Part shown: positions 8,551-16,203 of the stretch, in pieces
How the letters are laid out: each line of letters starts with the position of its first letter
Position numbering within the stretch: position 1 is the stretch's first letter
Position numbers and translations under genes: made by a program
Assembly: GCA_017994635.1 (NCBI GenBank)
Contig: JAGOKK010000009.1
Span: 1-36,809, forward strand
Source of the DNA: Candidatus Cloacimonadota bacterium
Lineage (GTDB): Bacteria > Cloacimonadota > Cloacimonadia > Cloacimonadales > Cloacimonadaceae
Direction of reading: 5' to 3'
DNA: 36,809 nucleotides
Notes under the pieces: generated by a model
Seen by the model: the letters and a program-made list of their open reading frames with translations, nothing else
What the model was told of the DNA's origin: nothing
The model's database searches: none

Positions 8551-9394
8551 GCTTCGCCTGACGCAAACCCTCCAGCCCGATATCCTGTTCCCGGTTGATC
8601 CATTTGTAGCGTCCTTGTAGATAGCGCGCGGTCTCCCAATTTATAATCTGTGCGGAGCCTTTCTTATCCGGATCGAACTTTTCAAAATGCTCCGTGACCA
8701 TATCATTGGTCTGGCGGCTGAAGATGCTATAGGCGGCGATCTTGTAATTCAAGCAGATGATGATGCCTTCCACGGGGAGGCTATTCCAAGCTTTGAGCGT
8801 GTTTTCGATCGCCTTGATCTCGGTCATCAGATATATACCTTCCGCACTGCGTTCCCGGCGCCATTTGTGCGTGAATTGCAGGATCACATCCAGTCTGTCC
8901 TCGGTGATCTTCATCACTTTATACTGCGGATAGGCGCGCCGGAATTGCGCGATCAGATTCTTCTTTTTGGCCAGTTTCTTGCCAGATAAATTCACCATTT
9001 TGTCGATGTCATACACATAGTCCGCCCAATCGCGGTCATTCACCAGCTCAAATAGCGAGCCCATTTCGGGGTATTTATCAATGTATTCCTGCGGAGTAAG
9101 GATCAGTTCTGCCTCGGGATAGTACGGCTTGAATAGCTTCACCAGCTCCACCAGTTCTGCAGGCAGCAGATCTTCCCCCACGGGATGCAATATGTATTGA
9201 TACTGAGGATTGAAGAATACCAGGCGATCTTTGAACATCAGATATTGATTCTGATAGATCTGTCCCCAGACGATGAGATTAGTGATCGTATAATCGCAGT
9301 TTTCGCGGGGAAACTTATCCAGATAATCGCGTAGCATCAGAGTGTCGGCAAGCCCGAGCGGAATTAGCCCCGGCATCTTGGGATATTCGTGCAT
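8498..9394 (-). CDS. DUF2156 / phosphatidylglycerol lysyltransferase C-terminal-domain protein
   Basis: 298 residues, soluble. The sequence matches the DUF2156/LPG_synthase_C family (a double GNAT fold): DKFPRENCDYTITNLIVWG near the start; YVYDIDKMVNLSGKKLAKKKN near residue 130, the family's usual Y.YD...L..L.GKK...KRN motif; and INREQDIGLEGLRQAKLSY near the end. Related domains transfer aminoacyl groups from tRNA to lipids or peptides, but this stand-alone form lacks the membrane flippase part of MprF and its substrate is unknown. It lies 6 bp after the GNAT gene, so the two are probably co-transcribed. Its 3' end overlaps the convergent epimerase-like gene by 53 bp. Confidence 0.82.
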   Translation of the reverse strand: MHEYPKMPGLIPLGLADTLMLRDYLDKFPRENCDYTITNLIVWGQIYQNQYLMFKDRLVFFNPQYQYILHPVGEDLLPAELVELVKLFKPYYPEAELILTPQEYIDKYPEMGSLFELVNDRDWADYVYDIDKMVNLSGKKLAKKKNLIAQFRRAYPQYKVMKITEDRLDVILQFTHKWRRERSAEGIYLMTEIKAIENTLKAWNSLPVEGIIICLNYKIAAYSIFSRQTNDMVTEHFEKFDPDKKGSAQIINWETARYLQGRYKWINREQDIGLEGLRQAKLSYDPDRLLPFYSTKLK

Positions 9395-9400
9395 TTTGTC

Positions 9401-9820
9401 TCAGTCTCCCAATAGGAAGGGAGTATAGCCCTGCATCACCTTGAAGCCGAGTGAGCTGTAAAAACCCTCATAGCCAGGTTCAGAGATCAGACCGATCCAT
9501 TGGATATCATGCTCTTTGAGATACTTCAGCAGCTCTCTGATAATCTCTTTGCCAATGCCCTGCCCCCGTTCGGATTCTTTCACCGTCACATCCTGGATAT
9601 AGGCATCGCTGCATCCATCCGAAATGGCTCTGCCCATGCCGATGATTTCCTCACCTTTTTGGGCGATCACAAAGCAAAAGCTGTTTCTCACGATGCTGGC
9701 CACGGTGTCCAGGTACTTCGGATTCTCATCCTTCTGCCACCAGTCCACAGACCGGTAAAGCCTTAGCAGCGCTTCATTATCAGTCGATTTTACTACTTGA
9801 TATCTGATATCGGTCATCAT
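9401..9820 (-). CDS. GNAT family N-acetyltransferase
   Basis: 139 residues, the usual size for a single GNAT domain. The acetyl-CoA binding motif A is seen as VKESERGQGIGKEII (R/Q-x-x-G-x-G type), preceded by YIQDVTV and followed by a YEGFYSSLGF motif. The acceptor substrate cannot be read from sequence. Two ATG codons lie in tandem at the start (9820 and 9817), and AGGA precedes them by a few bases. It is immediately upstream of the DUF2156 gene, another acyl/aminoacyl-transferase fold, which hints at a joint but unknown modification role. Confidence 0.88.
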   Translation of the reverse strand: MMTDIRYQVVKSTDNEALLRLYRSVDWWQKDENPKYLDTVASIVRNSFCFVIAQKGEEIIGMGRAISDGCSDAYIQDVTVKESERGQGIGKEIIRELLKYLKEHDIQWIGLISEPGYEGFYSSLGFKVMQGYTPFLLGD

Positions 9821-9912
9821 CCATTCCTATTTAATAATTCACCCGATATAATAATCCTCTTATCAGATTTTACCACTTTGGGATTTTACTATGGAACACC
9901 TGGGGGCATCAC

Positions 9913-9930
9913 GATGCACTATTCTGCATC
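9913..9930 (-). other. Small hairpin at the 3' end of the 9929-11476 gene
   Basis: GATGCA and TGCATC form a six-pair stem around a six-base loop, beginning at the stop codon of the secreted-protein gene. There is no T-run after it on the minus strand, so terminator function is only a possibility; an mRNA 3'-end stabiliser is another. Confidence 0.25.
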
Positions 9931-11476
9931 ACAATTTGGTGATTTTCCGGATGCTGCTTTTACCCGCGATCGTGAGCTTAAGCTGATATATGCCCGAGGG
10001 CATGATCCTGCCACCGGCATCTTTTCCGTCCCAGATGCAGTTCATTTCGCCCTTTGGAGCTGATACACCGTGATATTCTCTGATCACCTGCCCTCTGCAG
10101 TTATAGATGGTCAGGGAGCCAGCCCCACATTGCTCTGTCCTGGCCGAGATCTGTACGCTGCTGACAAAGGGATTGGGCTGGCTGGATATCTGCAGTTCTG
10201 GTACGCCATGCGAATCCTGACTGGAGCTTGCATTGGCATCCTTAAAGGCATACAGGCTCTCATCCGAGCCATCTTTCTGCAGCAGGAGCCACAGATAATC
10301 ACCGCCATCAAAAAGCAGGGGATAGCCGGCTGGAAACTGCGCGTAGGGTAGATTTACGTCGATCCACGTACTATTATCCAGATCCGGACTGTAGAGATTG
10401 ATGATGCTGTTCCCGCCAGAACTGCTTTTTTGCATTAGCAAGGCTTTGTCCTGGAACCATAAAGCTTGAATCTGCTCGCCCTGGATGTGGGTGCATCCCG
10501 GAAAATCGCTGTAGTTTGAATAGCTGTCGCCTGCCCCGCGCTCTTTCACCACAAAGTTATAAGCGATGGGGCCGGCCCCGTACAGGCTCATGTGAGCGCA
10601 AAGCACTAGATCATCGGTGAAAAACAGCACCGGACGTTCTTCCTCATAGCCCCCGTAATACATATCTTCTTCCCACCAGACCTCGCTACTGATGCTGGTT
10701 CCGGAGATTCGGTAAGTACCGCTGCCGTTGTAGCTCGTACTATTCTCCAGACGCTGACGCTGTACCCAATAGAGATCATCGTCCAGCTTTACACAGCTAT
10801 GCGCCAGATGATTGGTCAAATTGGTCTGCTGAACGGCGTAGCTGCTGTTGATCAGATATGGATGCGTATCTACCGTAGTGGGATAAGCACAAAGGAGCAG
10901 GTATTCCTCGCCCAGTTTTACCAGGGTAGCGTATATGGTTTCATAAGGTAAAGTAAAGATGGCGCTGCAAGATCCGGCAGTGGTATTCCAGCGGTACAAT
11001 TTGTCAGCTTCGCTGTAAAGGATCTGCCCCTGCCCAAATTGCCGTAAGCTGATGGATATCGCCAGATCGTCGTAGCTGTGATTTGCCGCGGCAAAATTGC
11101 TGTAGGAAGTGATGCCGCCTTCATCAATGCGGATCACCAGCAATACTTTGCTGTAGCAGACGTAAATCCACAGCTTGTCATAAAGCCTTTCCCCCGTGCT
11201 CCATTGATACTCGCCGCTCTGTGTTTGCGAAAGCGTTTGGGTAAAGATCGTTTCGCTCTGTACCGGTGCTTCCTCTGCCAGATATCTCTTGCGGACGATC
11301 TGATATCCGGTGGTGCCCGGCTGGAAATAATACGCGTCAAAAGTATCTCCTATATCCACCAGGGTATAGGCATCAGTAACGCTGTATTCGGCAGTGGCTG
11401 TAAAATCAAGTGACCGAGTAGCGAACAGCATGGAAGCTGTGATTACTAGTATTACAAGCATCAAAACGTTTTTCAT
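9929..11476 (-). CDS. Secreted protein of unknown function with FlgD-like C-terminal sorting module
   Basis: 515 residues from the ATG at 11476, which has AGGAG six bases upstream and is followed at once by a signal peptide (hydrophobic core LMLVILVITASMLF, cut probably after FA). An in-frame extension to 11539 is rejected because it would bury the signal peptide. The body is rich in Tyr, Ser and aromatic strands with spacings suggestive of a beta-propeller or beta-sandwich repeat protein. No enzyme motif was recognised. The last ~85 residues carry the surface-sorting module: SSQPNPFVSS, LTIYNCRGQVI, WDGKDAGG and SGIYQLKL. The 103-bp repeat and heptamer tract lie upstream. Function is unknown. 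Confidence 0.8.
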   Translation of the reverse strand: MKNVLMLVILVITASMLFATRSLDFTATAEYSVTDAYTLVDIGDTFDAYYFQPGTTGYQIVRKRYLAEEAPVQSETIFTQTLSQTQSGEYQWSTGERLYDKLWIYVCYSKVLLVIRIDEGGITSYSNFAAANHSYDDLAISISLRQFGQGQILYSEADKLYRWNTTAGSCSAIFTLPYETIYATLVKLGEEYLLLCAYPTTVDTHPYLINSSYAVQQTNLTNHLAHSCVKLDDDLYWVQRQRLENSTSYNGSGTYRISGTSISSEVWWEEDMYYGGYEEERPVLFFTDDLVLCAHMSLYGAGPIAYNFVVKERGAGDSYSNYSDFPGCTHIQGEQIQALWFQDKALLMQKSSSGGNSIINLYSPDLDNSTWIDVNLPYAQFPAGYPLLFDGGDYLWLLLQKDGSDESLYAFKDANASSSQDSHGVPELQISSQPNPFVSSVQISARTEQCGAGSLTIYNCRGQVIREYHGVSAPKGEMNCIWDGKDAGGRIMPSGIYQLKLTIAGKSSIRKITKL

Positions 11477-11542
11477 GGGTACTCCTATAGGCTGTGGGAA
11501 AGAGCAATATTTGTTCCATTTACTCAGCTTTCCAGCCACACA

Positions 11543-11645
11543 GAAGGGTGAAGAGTGAACGCTGCGCTTAGCGATAGATATAGGGTTTTTGGCATGGGGT
11601 AGCGTACACTGAAAAGTGAATGTGTAAGAACCTGCAACCCATAAC
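11543..11645 (+). repeat. 103-bp dispersed repeat, copy A
   Basis: This 103-bp stretch recurs at 13882-13984 in the same orientation with four base differences and no gaps. It contains a small hairpin CACT-GAAA-AGTG (11607-11618) and an inverted CGCT/AGCG pair. It ends by running directly into the heptamer tract. It lies in the 5' leader region (minus strand) of the secreted-protein gene that starts at 11476. No open frame or mobility gene is associated with it. Confidence 0.92.
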
Positions 11646-11816
11646 GCTTAACCCATAACGCCTAACCCATAACGCCTAACCCATAACCCCTAACCCATAA
11701 CACCTAACCCATAACACTTAACCCATAACGCTTAACCCATAACCCCTAACCCATAACGCTTAACCCATAACCCCTAACCCATAACGCCTAACCCATAACC
11801 CCTAACCCATAACGCG
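11636..11816 (+). repeat. Heptamer tract (AACCCAT / AACNCYT), about 26 units, array A
   Basis: Near-perfect tandem array in which a 14-bp unit, AACCCAT followed by AAC(G/C/A)C(C/T)T, repeats about thirteen times. The basic period is 7 bp. AACCCAT is invariant in the odd heptamers, while the even ones vary at two positions. On the minus strand the array reads GGGTTAT-like, with regularly spaced G runs. It fills most of the gap between the terminator of the 11888 gene and the 103-bp repeat. Confidence 0.95.
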
Positions 11817-11823
11817 AAAGCTT

Positions 11824-11865
11824 GAAAAACAGAAAAGGACCTCCGGTCTTGTGACTCAGAGGTCC
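11824..11865 (-). terminator. Intrinsic terminator of the 11888-13711 gene
   Basis: Read on the minus strand, GGACCTC (11865-11859) pairs with GAGGTCC (11843-11837) around a 15-base loop, and is followed directly by TTTTCTGTTTTTC (11836-11824). The position just after the stop codon at 11888 fits a Rho-independent terminator. Confidence 0.75.
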
Positions 11866-11887
11866 GATCTGATGTATACAGTGAGAC

Positions 11888-13711
11888 TTATTTCATTAGT
11901 ACTACTTTGGTTTGCAGAGAAAGCTCCCGGCCATCAACCCTGATCAGATATATGCCGCTGCCGCAGGCGTTTCCATGGGCGTCCCGGCCATCCCAGGAGA
12001 GGTAATTCCACCCTTCAAGGAAGGATTGGGGGGAATACTGACATACCCTTTCCCCTCTGGCATTATAGATCGTACATTGTCCTGACTGAGCTTCGGGGAC
12101 ATAAATACCGATCTGCGTGAGAGGATTGAAGGGATTGGGGAATGCTTTCAATCTGGCCGTTGGGATGGGGACCGACGGGGGGTTTTCACCTTCCGAGCTT
12201 AGAGTGATCACGGCGGGGCCGTGGAAGCTGCTTTCGCCATTCAGTTCCATCGCTTGTAGCCAATAGTAATAGGTCCCAGGTTCCAACGTGTTTTCTTCTA
12301 CAAAGCTGTAGCTGTGGCTGTTTGAACTGTTAGTGGCCTCGATGAATTGCCGTAGATCGATGGCTGTGGCCAGATCATCGGCAGTGTTGCGATAAACACT
12401 GTATCCGCTGAGCCCTGTTTCGGATTGTGTGGTCCAGGCCAGATTAACCAGATTATCACTGGTGACAAAGGCCGTGAAAGCGGATAGCTCCACCGGCAAT
12501 GTGGATTCATCGTAGTATCCCACTGCCCATTGACTGAGGTCATTTACATCCAGGGCGGTGATGGTACTCACAGTAACCGATGTGTTTGGATAAATCACCC
12601 AGGAAGCAGATTCATTGTTCCGCCGGCAGAGCCGCCAGTTTTCCGGATCGCCAAACGGCAGATAATCGCTGATATCAAAGGTGATATCCATTTCGTAGCT
12701 GTCGAGCGTGGTGCTGATATCCCAGTAAACTGGCGCCAGATGCGTGATCCCGGCAGGCAATGCTTTGGCGGGCAGCCCGGGAATCTTATCGATCCAGATC
12801 GTATTCATCGTATGTAAAGGTCCACCACCAATGGCAGTGGCTACTTCAATATCCAGATCCACATCTGCCAGGTTAAACTGCTGTGGGAAGATGCCACCCA
12901 GATCCACTTCAGGATTGGCAAAGAAATTCTGCTGAGTGGCAGGATATACATCGATGATCATGTCGTAATAACCCACAGAACCCTGAATCAGATAATCGAA
13001 GGTAACCAGATCAAATTCGATCTGTCCGGAACCATTGTCCATTGCCGCTCGAAATCCAGCGCTTGCTCCCGTGATGTTTGCCCGGCCATGACCCGTGACA
13101 GGATGCCCGGTTCCCATATCAGATTGCCAGTTACCCGCCCCATCCGGGCCAAGACCTAGGGCAAGGAGATTCGTCCGCATGGTTTCATGGGTAGCGTATG
13201 GTATCACTGAATCGAGTTTGATGTTTTCCAGGGTCATCCATTCAGGAGCACAGGTGATCAGATAATAATCTGCCATATAGGTTCTGGCTTCACCAGATTC
13301 ACCAAATTCGCCCCAAGCTCCAGCGGGATCAACAGTGTTAATCTTGCTAAAGCCCACCAGATAGAAATCGGTGTAGTCAGATATATGCACATCCCCGGGA
13401 TCTGCGGCAAAGGGAAGATCCTCCATTATACAGGAGTATTCGGAGCCTTCATACCAGCCGAATCTGTAATACGCATAGGTGTGGTAATAACTGGCTATTC
13501 CATCATTCCAAGTAAAGGGATTGGCGTCGCCGTGAATATACCCTGGATCATCCAGATCATAAGACCAATTGGCAAAATCATGGGTAATCATATCATCGAA
13601 AAACAAGCGGAAAAAGCCGGTGGCTTGCCCCATCAGCGCAATCGGCGATAAAAACAAAAAACTGAAAAACAGAATAAATACTAAGCTAAATGAACTCACT
13701 TTGCGGTTCAT
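11888..13711 (-). CDS. Large secreted protein with fibronectin-like domain and FlgD-like C-terminal sorting module
   Basis: 607 residues. GGGGAGGA five bases before the ATG supports the start. The signal peptide is long and very hydrophobic (SLVFILFFSFLFLSP, then a cut near LMGQA). The N-terminal ~400 residues have no recognised enzyme motif and are rich in Asp, Tyr and Trp, as in extracellular beta-sheet proteins. Around residues 410-510, LPVELSAF.A, NLAWTTQSETGLSGYSVYR and YYYWLQA form a fibronectin type III-like domain often seen before such tails in Cloacimonadota and Bacteroidota. The end has FPNPFNPLTQI, CTIYNARGE, WDGRDAHG and SGIYLIRV. The gene lies between the two copies of the 103-bp repeat. 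Role unknown, likely surface display or secretion. Confidence 0.82.
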   Translation of the reverse strand: MNRKVSSFSLVFILFFSFLFLSPIALMGQATGFFRLFFDDMITHDFANWSYDLDDPGYIHGDANPFTWNDGIASYYHTYAYYRFGWYEGSEYSCIMEDLPFAADPGDVHISDYTDFYLVGFSKINTVDPAGAWGEFGESGEARTYMADYYLITCAPEWMTLENIKLDSVIPYATHETMRTNLLALGLGPDGAGNWQSDMGTGHPVTGHGRANITGASAGFRAAMDNGSGQIEFDLVTFDYLIQGSVGYYDMIIDVYPATQQNFFANPEVDLGGIFPQQFNLADVDLDIEVATAIGGGPLHTMNTIWIDKIPGLPAKALPAGITHLAPVYWDISTTLDSYEMDITFDISDYLPFGDPENWRLCRRNNESASWVIYPNTSVTVSTITALDVNDLSQWAVGYYDESTLPVELSAFTAFVTSDNLVNLAWTTQSETGLSGYSVYRNTADDLATAIDLRQFIEATNSSNSHSYSFVEENTLEPGTYYYWLQAMELNGESSFHGPAVITLSSEGENPPSVPIPTARLKAFPNPFNPLTQIGIYVPEAQSGQCTIYNARGERVCQYSPQSFLEGWNYLSWDGRDAHGNACGSGIYLIRVDGRELSLQTKVVLMK

Positions 13712-13762
13712 ACTTCCTCCCCTGCTGTTTACTAGCTTTCCAAGTCAGAAAACCAGGAATGC

Positions 13763-13800
13763 ATAATAGCATAGCGTAAATGGATTCAAACAATTGACAA
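13763..13800 (-). promoter_or_regulatory. Possible promoter of the 11888-13711 gene
   Basis: On the minus strand, TTGTCA (13800-13795) lies upstream of an AT-rich TATTAT (13768-13763). The spacing of 26 bases is too long for a standard sigma-70 pair, but TTGAAT at 15 bases from TATTAT also exists. Only one -35/-10 pair could be real, and both are weak. Confidence 0.25.
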
Positions 13801-13881
13801 GGGGATTTTTTGCCTCGTCGAAACCCATGATTTTATGAGGGAAAAGGCAGAGCTAACGGTAAAAGACTATTGAGCAAAGGT

Positions 13882-13984
13882 GAAGGGTGAAGGGTGAACG
13901 CTGCGCTTAGCGATAGATAGAGGGTTTTTGGCATGGGGCAGCGTACACTGAAAAGTGAATGTATAAGAACCTGCAACCCATAAC
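13882..13984 (+). repeat. 103-bp dispersed repeat, copy B
   Basis: Same orientation and length as copy A at 11543-11645, differing at four positions (A/G, T/G, T/C, G/A). Conservation over 103 bp with no coding frame indicates recent duplication or selection. It lies 171 bp upstream of the start of the secreted-protein gene at 13711, as copy A lies 67 bp upstream of its own gene. It is followed by a heptamer tract. Confidence 0.92.
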
Positions 13985-14044
13985 CCATAACCCTTAACCC
14001 TTAACCCATAACCCATAACCCTTAACGCCTAACCCATAACCCCT
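13975..14044 (+). repeat. Heptamer tract, 10 units, array B
   Basis: Ten consecutive 7-mers, mostly AACCCAT or AACCCTT, with one AACGCCT. On the minus strand seven G3 runs in a row are separated by 4-base TTAT/TTAA spacers, a textbook G-quadruplex pattern. The tract ends 2 bp before the stop codon of the ZIP transporter gene, so it would lie in that gene's mRNA 3' region. Confidence 0.93.
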
Positions 14045-14046
14045 TT

Positions 14047-14859
14047 TCACACAAACAGTGCCAGAGATACCGCCATGATCACCATGCCGGCGATCAATCC
14101 AGAGATGGCGATATGGTGTTCAGCATATTCCTCCGCCGTGGGCAGGAGTTCATCCAGCGAGATATAAACCATGATGCCTGCCACCGCGGCAAAGACCAGG
14201 CCGAAGGCAGCGTCGCTGATGAAGTGTTTCAAGAGAAAAAAGCCCAGAATGGCGCCGATGGGTTCGGATAGGCCAGAAAGGCTGGAGTAAACGAGGGCTT
14301 TGGCACGGCTTTTTGTGGCATAAAATACCGGTACCGAGACGGCTATCCCCTCTGGAATATTGTGGATAGCGATGGCAATGGCGATGCTGACACCCAGGGT
14401 GGGATCTTTTACTCCCGCCATGAAAGTTGCCAGGCCTTCAGGGAAATTGTGAATCCCGATGGCGAGCGCGGAAAAGAGACCCATACGCATCAGCTTGTTA
14501 TCGTCTGGGATAGCCTTTTTCTTCTCTTCGCAATTCATGTACTTCATCTCGTGCGGGTTTTCGTATGATGGCACCAGAAAGTCGATTAGGGCAATGATGC
14601 CCATACCAGCGAAGAAGGCAAGCAGGGTGAGCCAATATCCCTGTACTTCGCCATAAACGAAGCTGAGCGATTCTCTGGCTTTGGGGAAGATCTCGATGAA
14701 GCTTACATAGATCATTACTCCTGCGGAAAGCCCCAGAGCGCCGCTGAGGAACTTTGGGGAAAACTTTTTGGAGGCAAAAGCCATTAGCGAGCCCACCGCA
14801 GTAGATAGGCCCGCTAAAAGGGTTAAAGTAAAGGCAAAAAGGAGATTGCCGGATTCCAT
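14047..14859 (-). CDS. zupT: ZIP family metal transporter (ZupT-like)
   Basis: 270 residues with about eight hydrophobic helices. The ZIP signature histidine motifs are present in helices IV and V as HNFPEGLATF and IHNIPEGIAVS. A cytoplasmic loop (residues ~95-120) lies between helices III and IV, as in bacterial ZupT. It would import Zn2+ (possibly also Fe2+/Mn2+/Co2+) across the inner membrane. The start lies 2 bp after the stop of the upstream thioredoxin-fold gene, so it is the last gene of the dsbD run. It is the second zinc importer in the window, along with ZnuABC. Confidence 0.93.
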   Translation of the reverse strand: MESGNLLFAFTLTLLAGLSTAVGSLMAFASKKFSPKFLSGALGLSAGVMIYVSFIEIFPKARESLSFVYGEVQGYWLTLLAFFAGMGIIALIDFLVPSYENPHEMKYMNCEEKKKAIPDDNKLMRMGLFSALAIGIHNFPEGLATFMAGVKDPTLGVSIAIAIAIHNIPEGIAVSVPVFYATKSRAKALVYSSLSGLSEPIGAILGFFLLKHFISDAAFGLVFAAVAGIMVYISLDELLPTAEEYAEHHIAISGLIAGMVIMAVSLALFV

Positions 14860-14861
14860 GG

Positions 14862-16193
14862 CTATTTGACTTTCAGGATCTTACCCGTGGAAGCAGAACC
14901 TTCCAGACGGTAAAAATATACTCCATTGGGCAGATCGGTGGCATCCCAGCTGACACTATTTGAGCCTTGCACCAGATTGGGCAGGGCAATGGTCTGCACC
15001 TTCTGTCCCTTTACATTGAAGATATCCAGGTTACTTTGATAATGCTTGGCGCTATCGATCTCAAAAGAAAGCTGATCCTGGAAAGGATTGGGATAGCTCC
15101 CGCTGACCTTCAGTACTTCCGAGACTGTGGCATCGTCATTTGCCAGGACAGTACTAAGCACGATGGGGATCTTGTATTCTCCGATATTGGGAGAGCTGAC
15201 CACAAAGTTGAAGACCGCGGTGCCGTGAGTGCCGATACTGATATTCAGATCGTAACCGGCGGCGGTTCCGGAAGCCAGTGTAAAGGGAATTTCCATGCTG
15301 CCTGGATAGCAATTGCCATCCACATCGCAGTAATTGAAGTACCAATCCGGTGGGGCAGAAACTACCTCGATGTGACGGGTGTAAGTATCATCAGCGCCGA
15401 GATTCCAGATATAGAATGCGGGTGATTCATATTGGGTATTGTCTTGTCCATAATAGATATTGGAACCAAAAGGCAGGGCGGCCTGCACCCGGTATTGGGG
15501 CATGGCTTTACTGCTGACGCTTTGGATGATCTCGCCAGTTTCTAACTGGACAAAGGCAACTGCCCAAAGATTGGACACATTCCAGGAATAATCGATGGCA
15601 AAAGCCTGGTCGAAAGTCTGAACGCTGCCGGTGTAAGAGATAGAAAGATCCTCAGAAATGACATCCCGCAGTATATGGGTCAGGTCGCTGGTTACATCAT
15701 CTTCCAGCAGGTAATAGATCAGCTTGGCATTGGTGTAGCTCACATCCGGATCCAACATTTCCAGATCCACACCCACCACACCAGTGGCAGCCACAAAAGT
15801 GGGCATCTGCATCCGGATGGGTGAGCCCTGATAACGGAAGTGATTGGCAGCGATCATGTAACTGGTGCCATCGGCAATCCCATCGCCGGAGCCATCCACG
15901 CGGATCTTTCCGTTGAAGATCACCGCCGGCAGACCTTGTACATCGTAATAACTGAAGCGGGCGTCGATTTCAGGGGTGCTATATTCGCCGCTTTCGGTGA
16001 GCAGGCGGGTATAGATCAGCTCTCCTTCGGAAACTTGGGAGGCCACAACGTCCAGGCCGTCCAGAGCAAATTCACATGCTCCGCACCAAGTAGCACCGAA
16101 GTTTTCCACCAAAGTAGTGGTGGGATACAAGGTAGGATCAGCCGCCAGGAAGGCCATGCTGATCAGCATAAGAATTGTGGTGATATACTTCAT
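14862..16193 (-). CDS. Secreted Omp28-like thioredoxin-fold protein (CGAC) with FlgD-like sorting tail
   Basis: 443 residues. AGGAGT six bases before the ATG supports the start, and a signal peptide follows (cut near FLAAD). Residues ~25-150 begin a thioredoxin-like fold: LVENFGATWCGACEFA with C37/C40, then a QGLPAVIFNG segment giving the cis-proline of such folds. This start (LVE-F-ATWCG-C) is typical of Omp28-related proteins. The middle is beta-rich with a further CDVDGNC pair near residue 295. The end has GSYPNPFQDQL, LDIFNVKGQKV, WDATDLPNGVYFYRL. It likely works outside the cell or on its surface as a thiol-disulfide protein. It follows the barrel gene by 10 bp. Confidence 0.85.
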   Translation of the reverse strand: MKYITTILMLISMAFLAADPTLYPTTTLVENFGATWCGACEFALDGLDVVASQVSEGELIYTRLLTESGEYSTPEIDARFSYYDVQGLPAVIFNGKIRVDGSGDGIADGTSYMIAANHFRYQGSPIRMQMPTFVAATGVVGVDLEMLDPDVSYTNAKLIYYLLEDDVTSDLTHILRDVISEDLSISYTGSVQTFDQAFAIDYSWNVSNLWAVAFVQLETGEIIQSVSSKAMPQYRVQAALPFGSNIYYGQDNTQYESPAFYIWNLGADDTYTRHIEVVSAPPDWYFNYCDVDGNCYPGSMEIPFTLASGTAAGYDLNISIGTHGTAVFNFVVSSPNIGEYKIPIVLSTVLANDDATVSEVLKVSGSYPNPFQDQLSFEIDSAKHYQSNLDIFNVKGQKVQTIALPNLVQGSNSVSWDATDLPNGVYFYRLEGSASTGKILKVK

Positions 16194-16203
16194 GTTTATA
16201 CTC

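Noticed and set aside
11636-11816. CRISPR array
   Set aside because: Units are 7 or 14 bp with no unique spacers and no cas genes nearby; it is a simple tandem repeat.
11543-14044. Composite transposon formed by the two 103-bp repeats around the secreted-protein gene
   Set aside because: No transposase, no terminal inverted repeats and no target duplication seen; the copies sit in leaders of two different genes.
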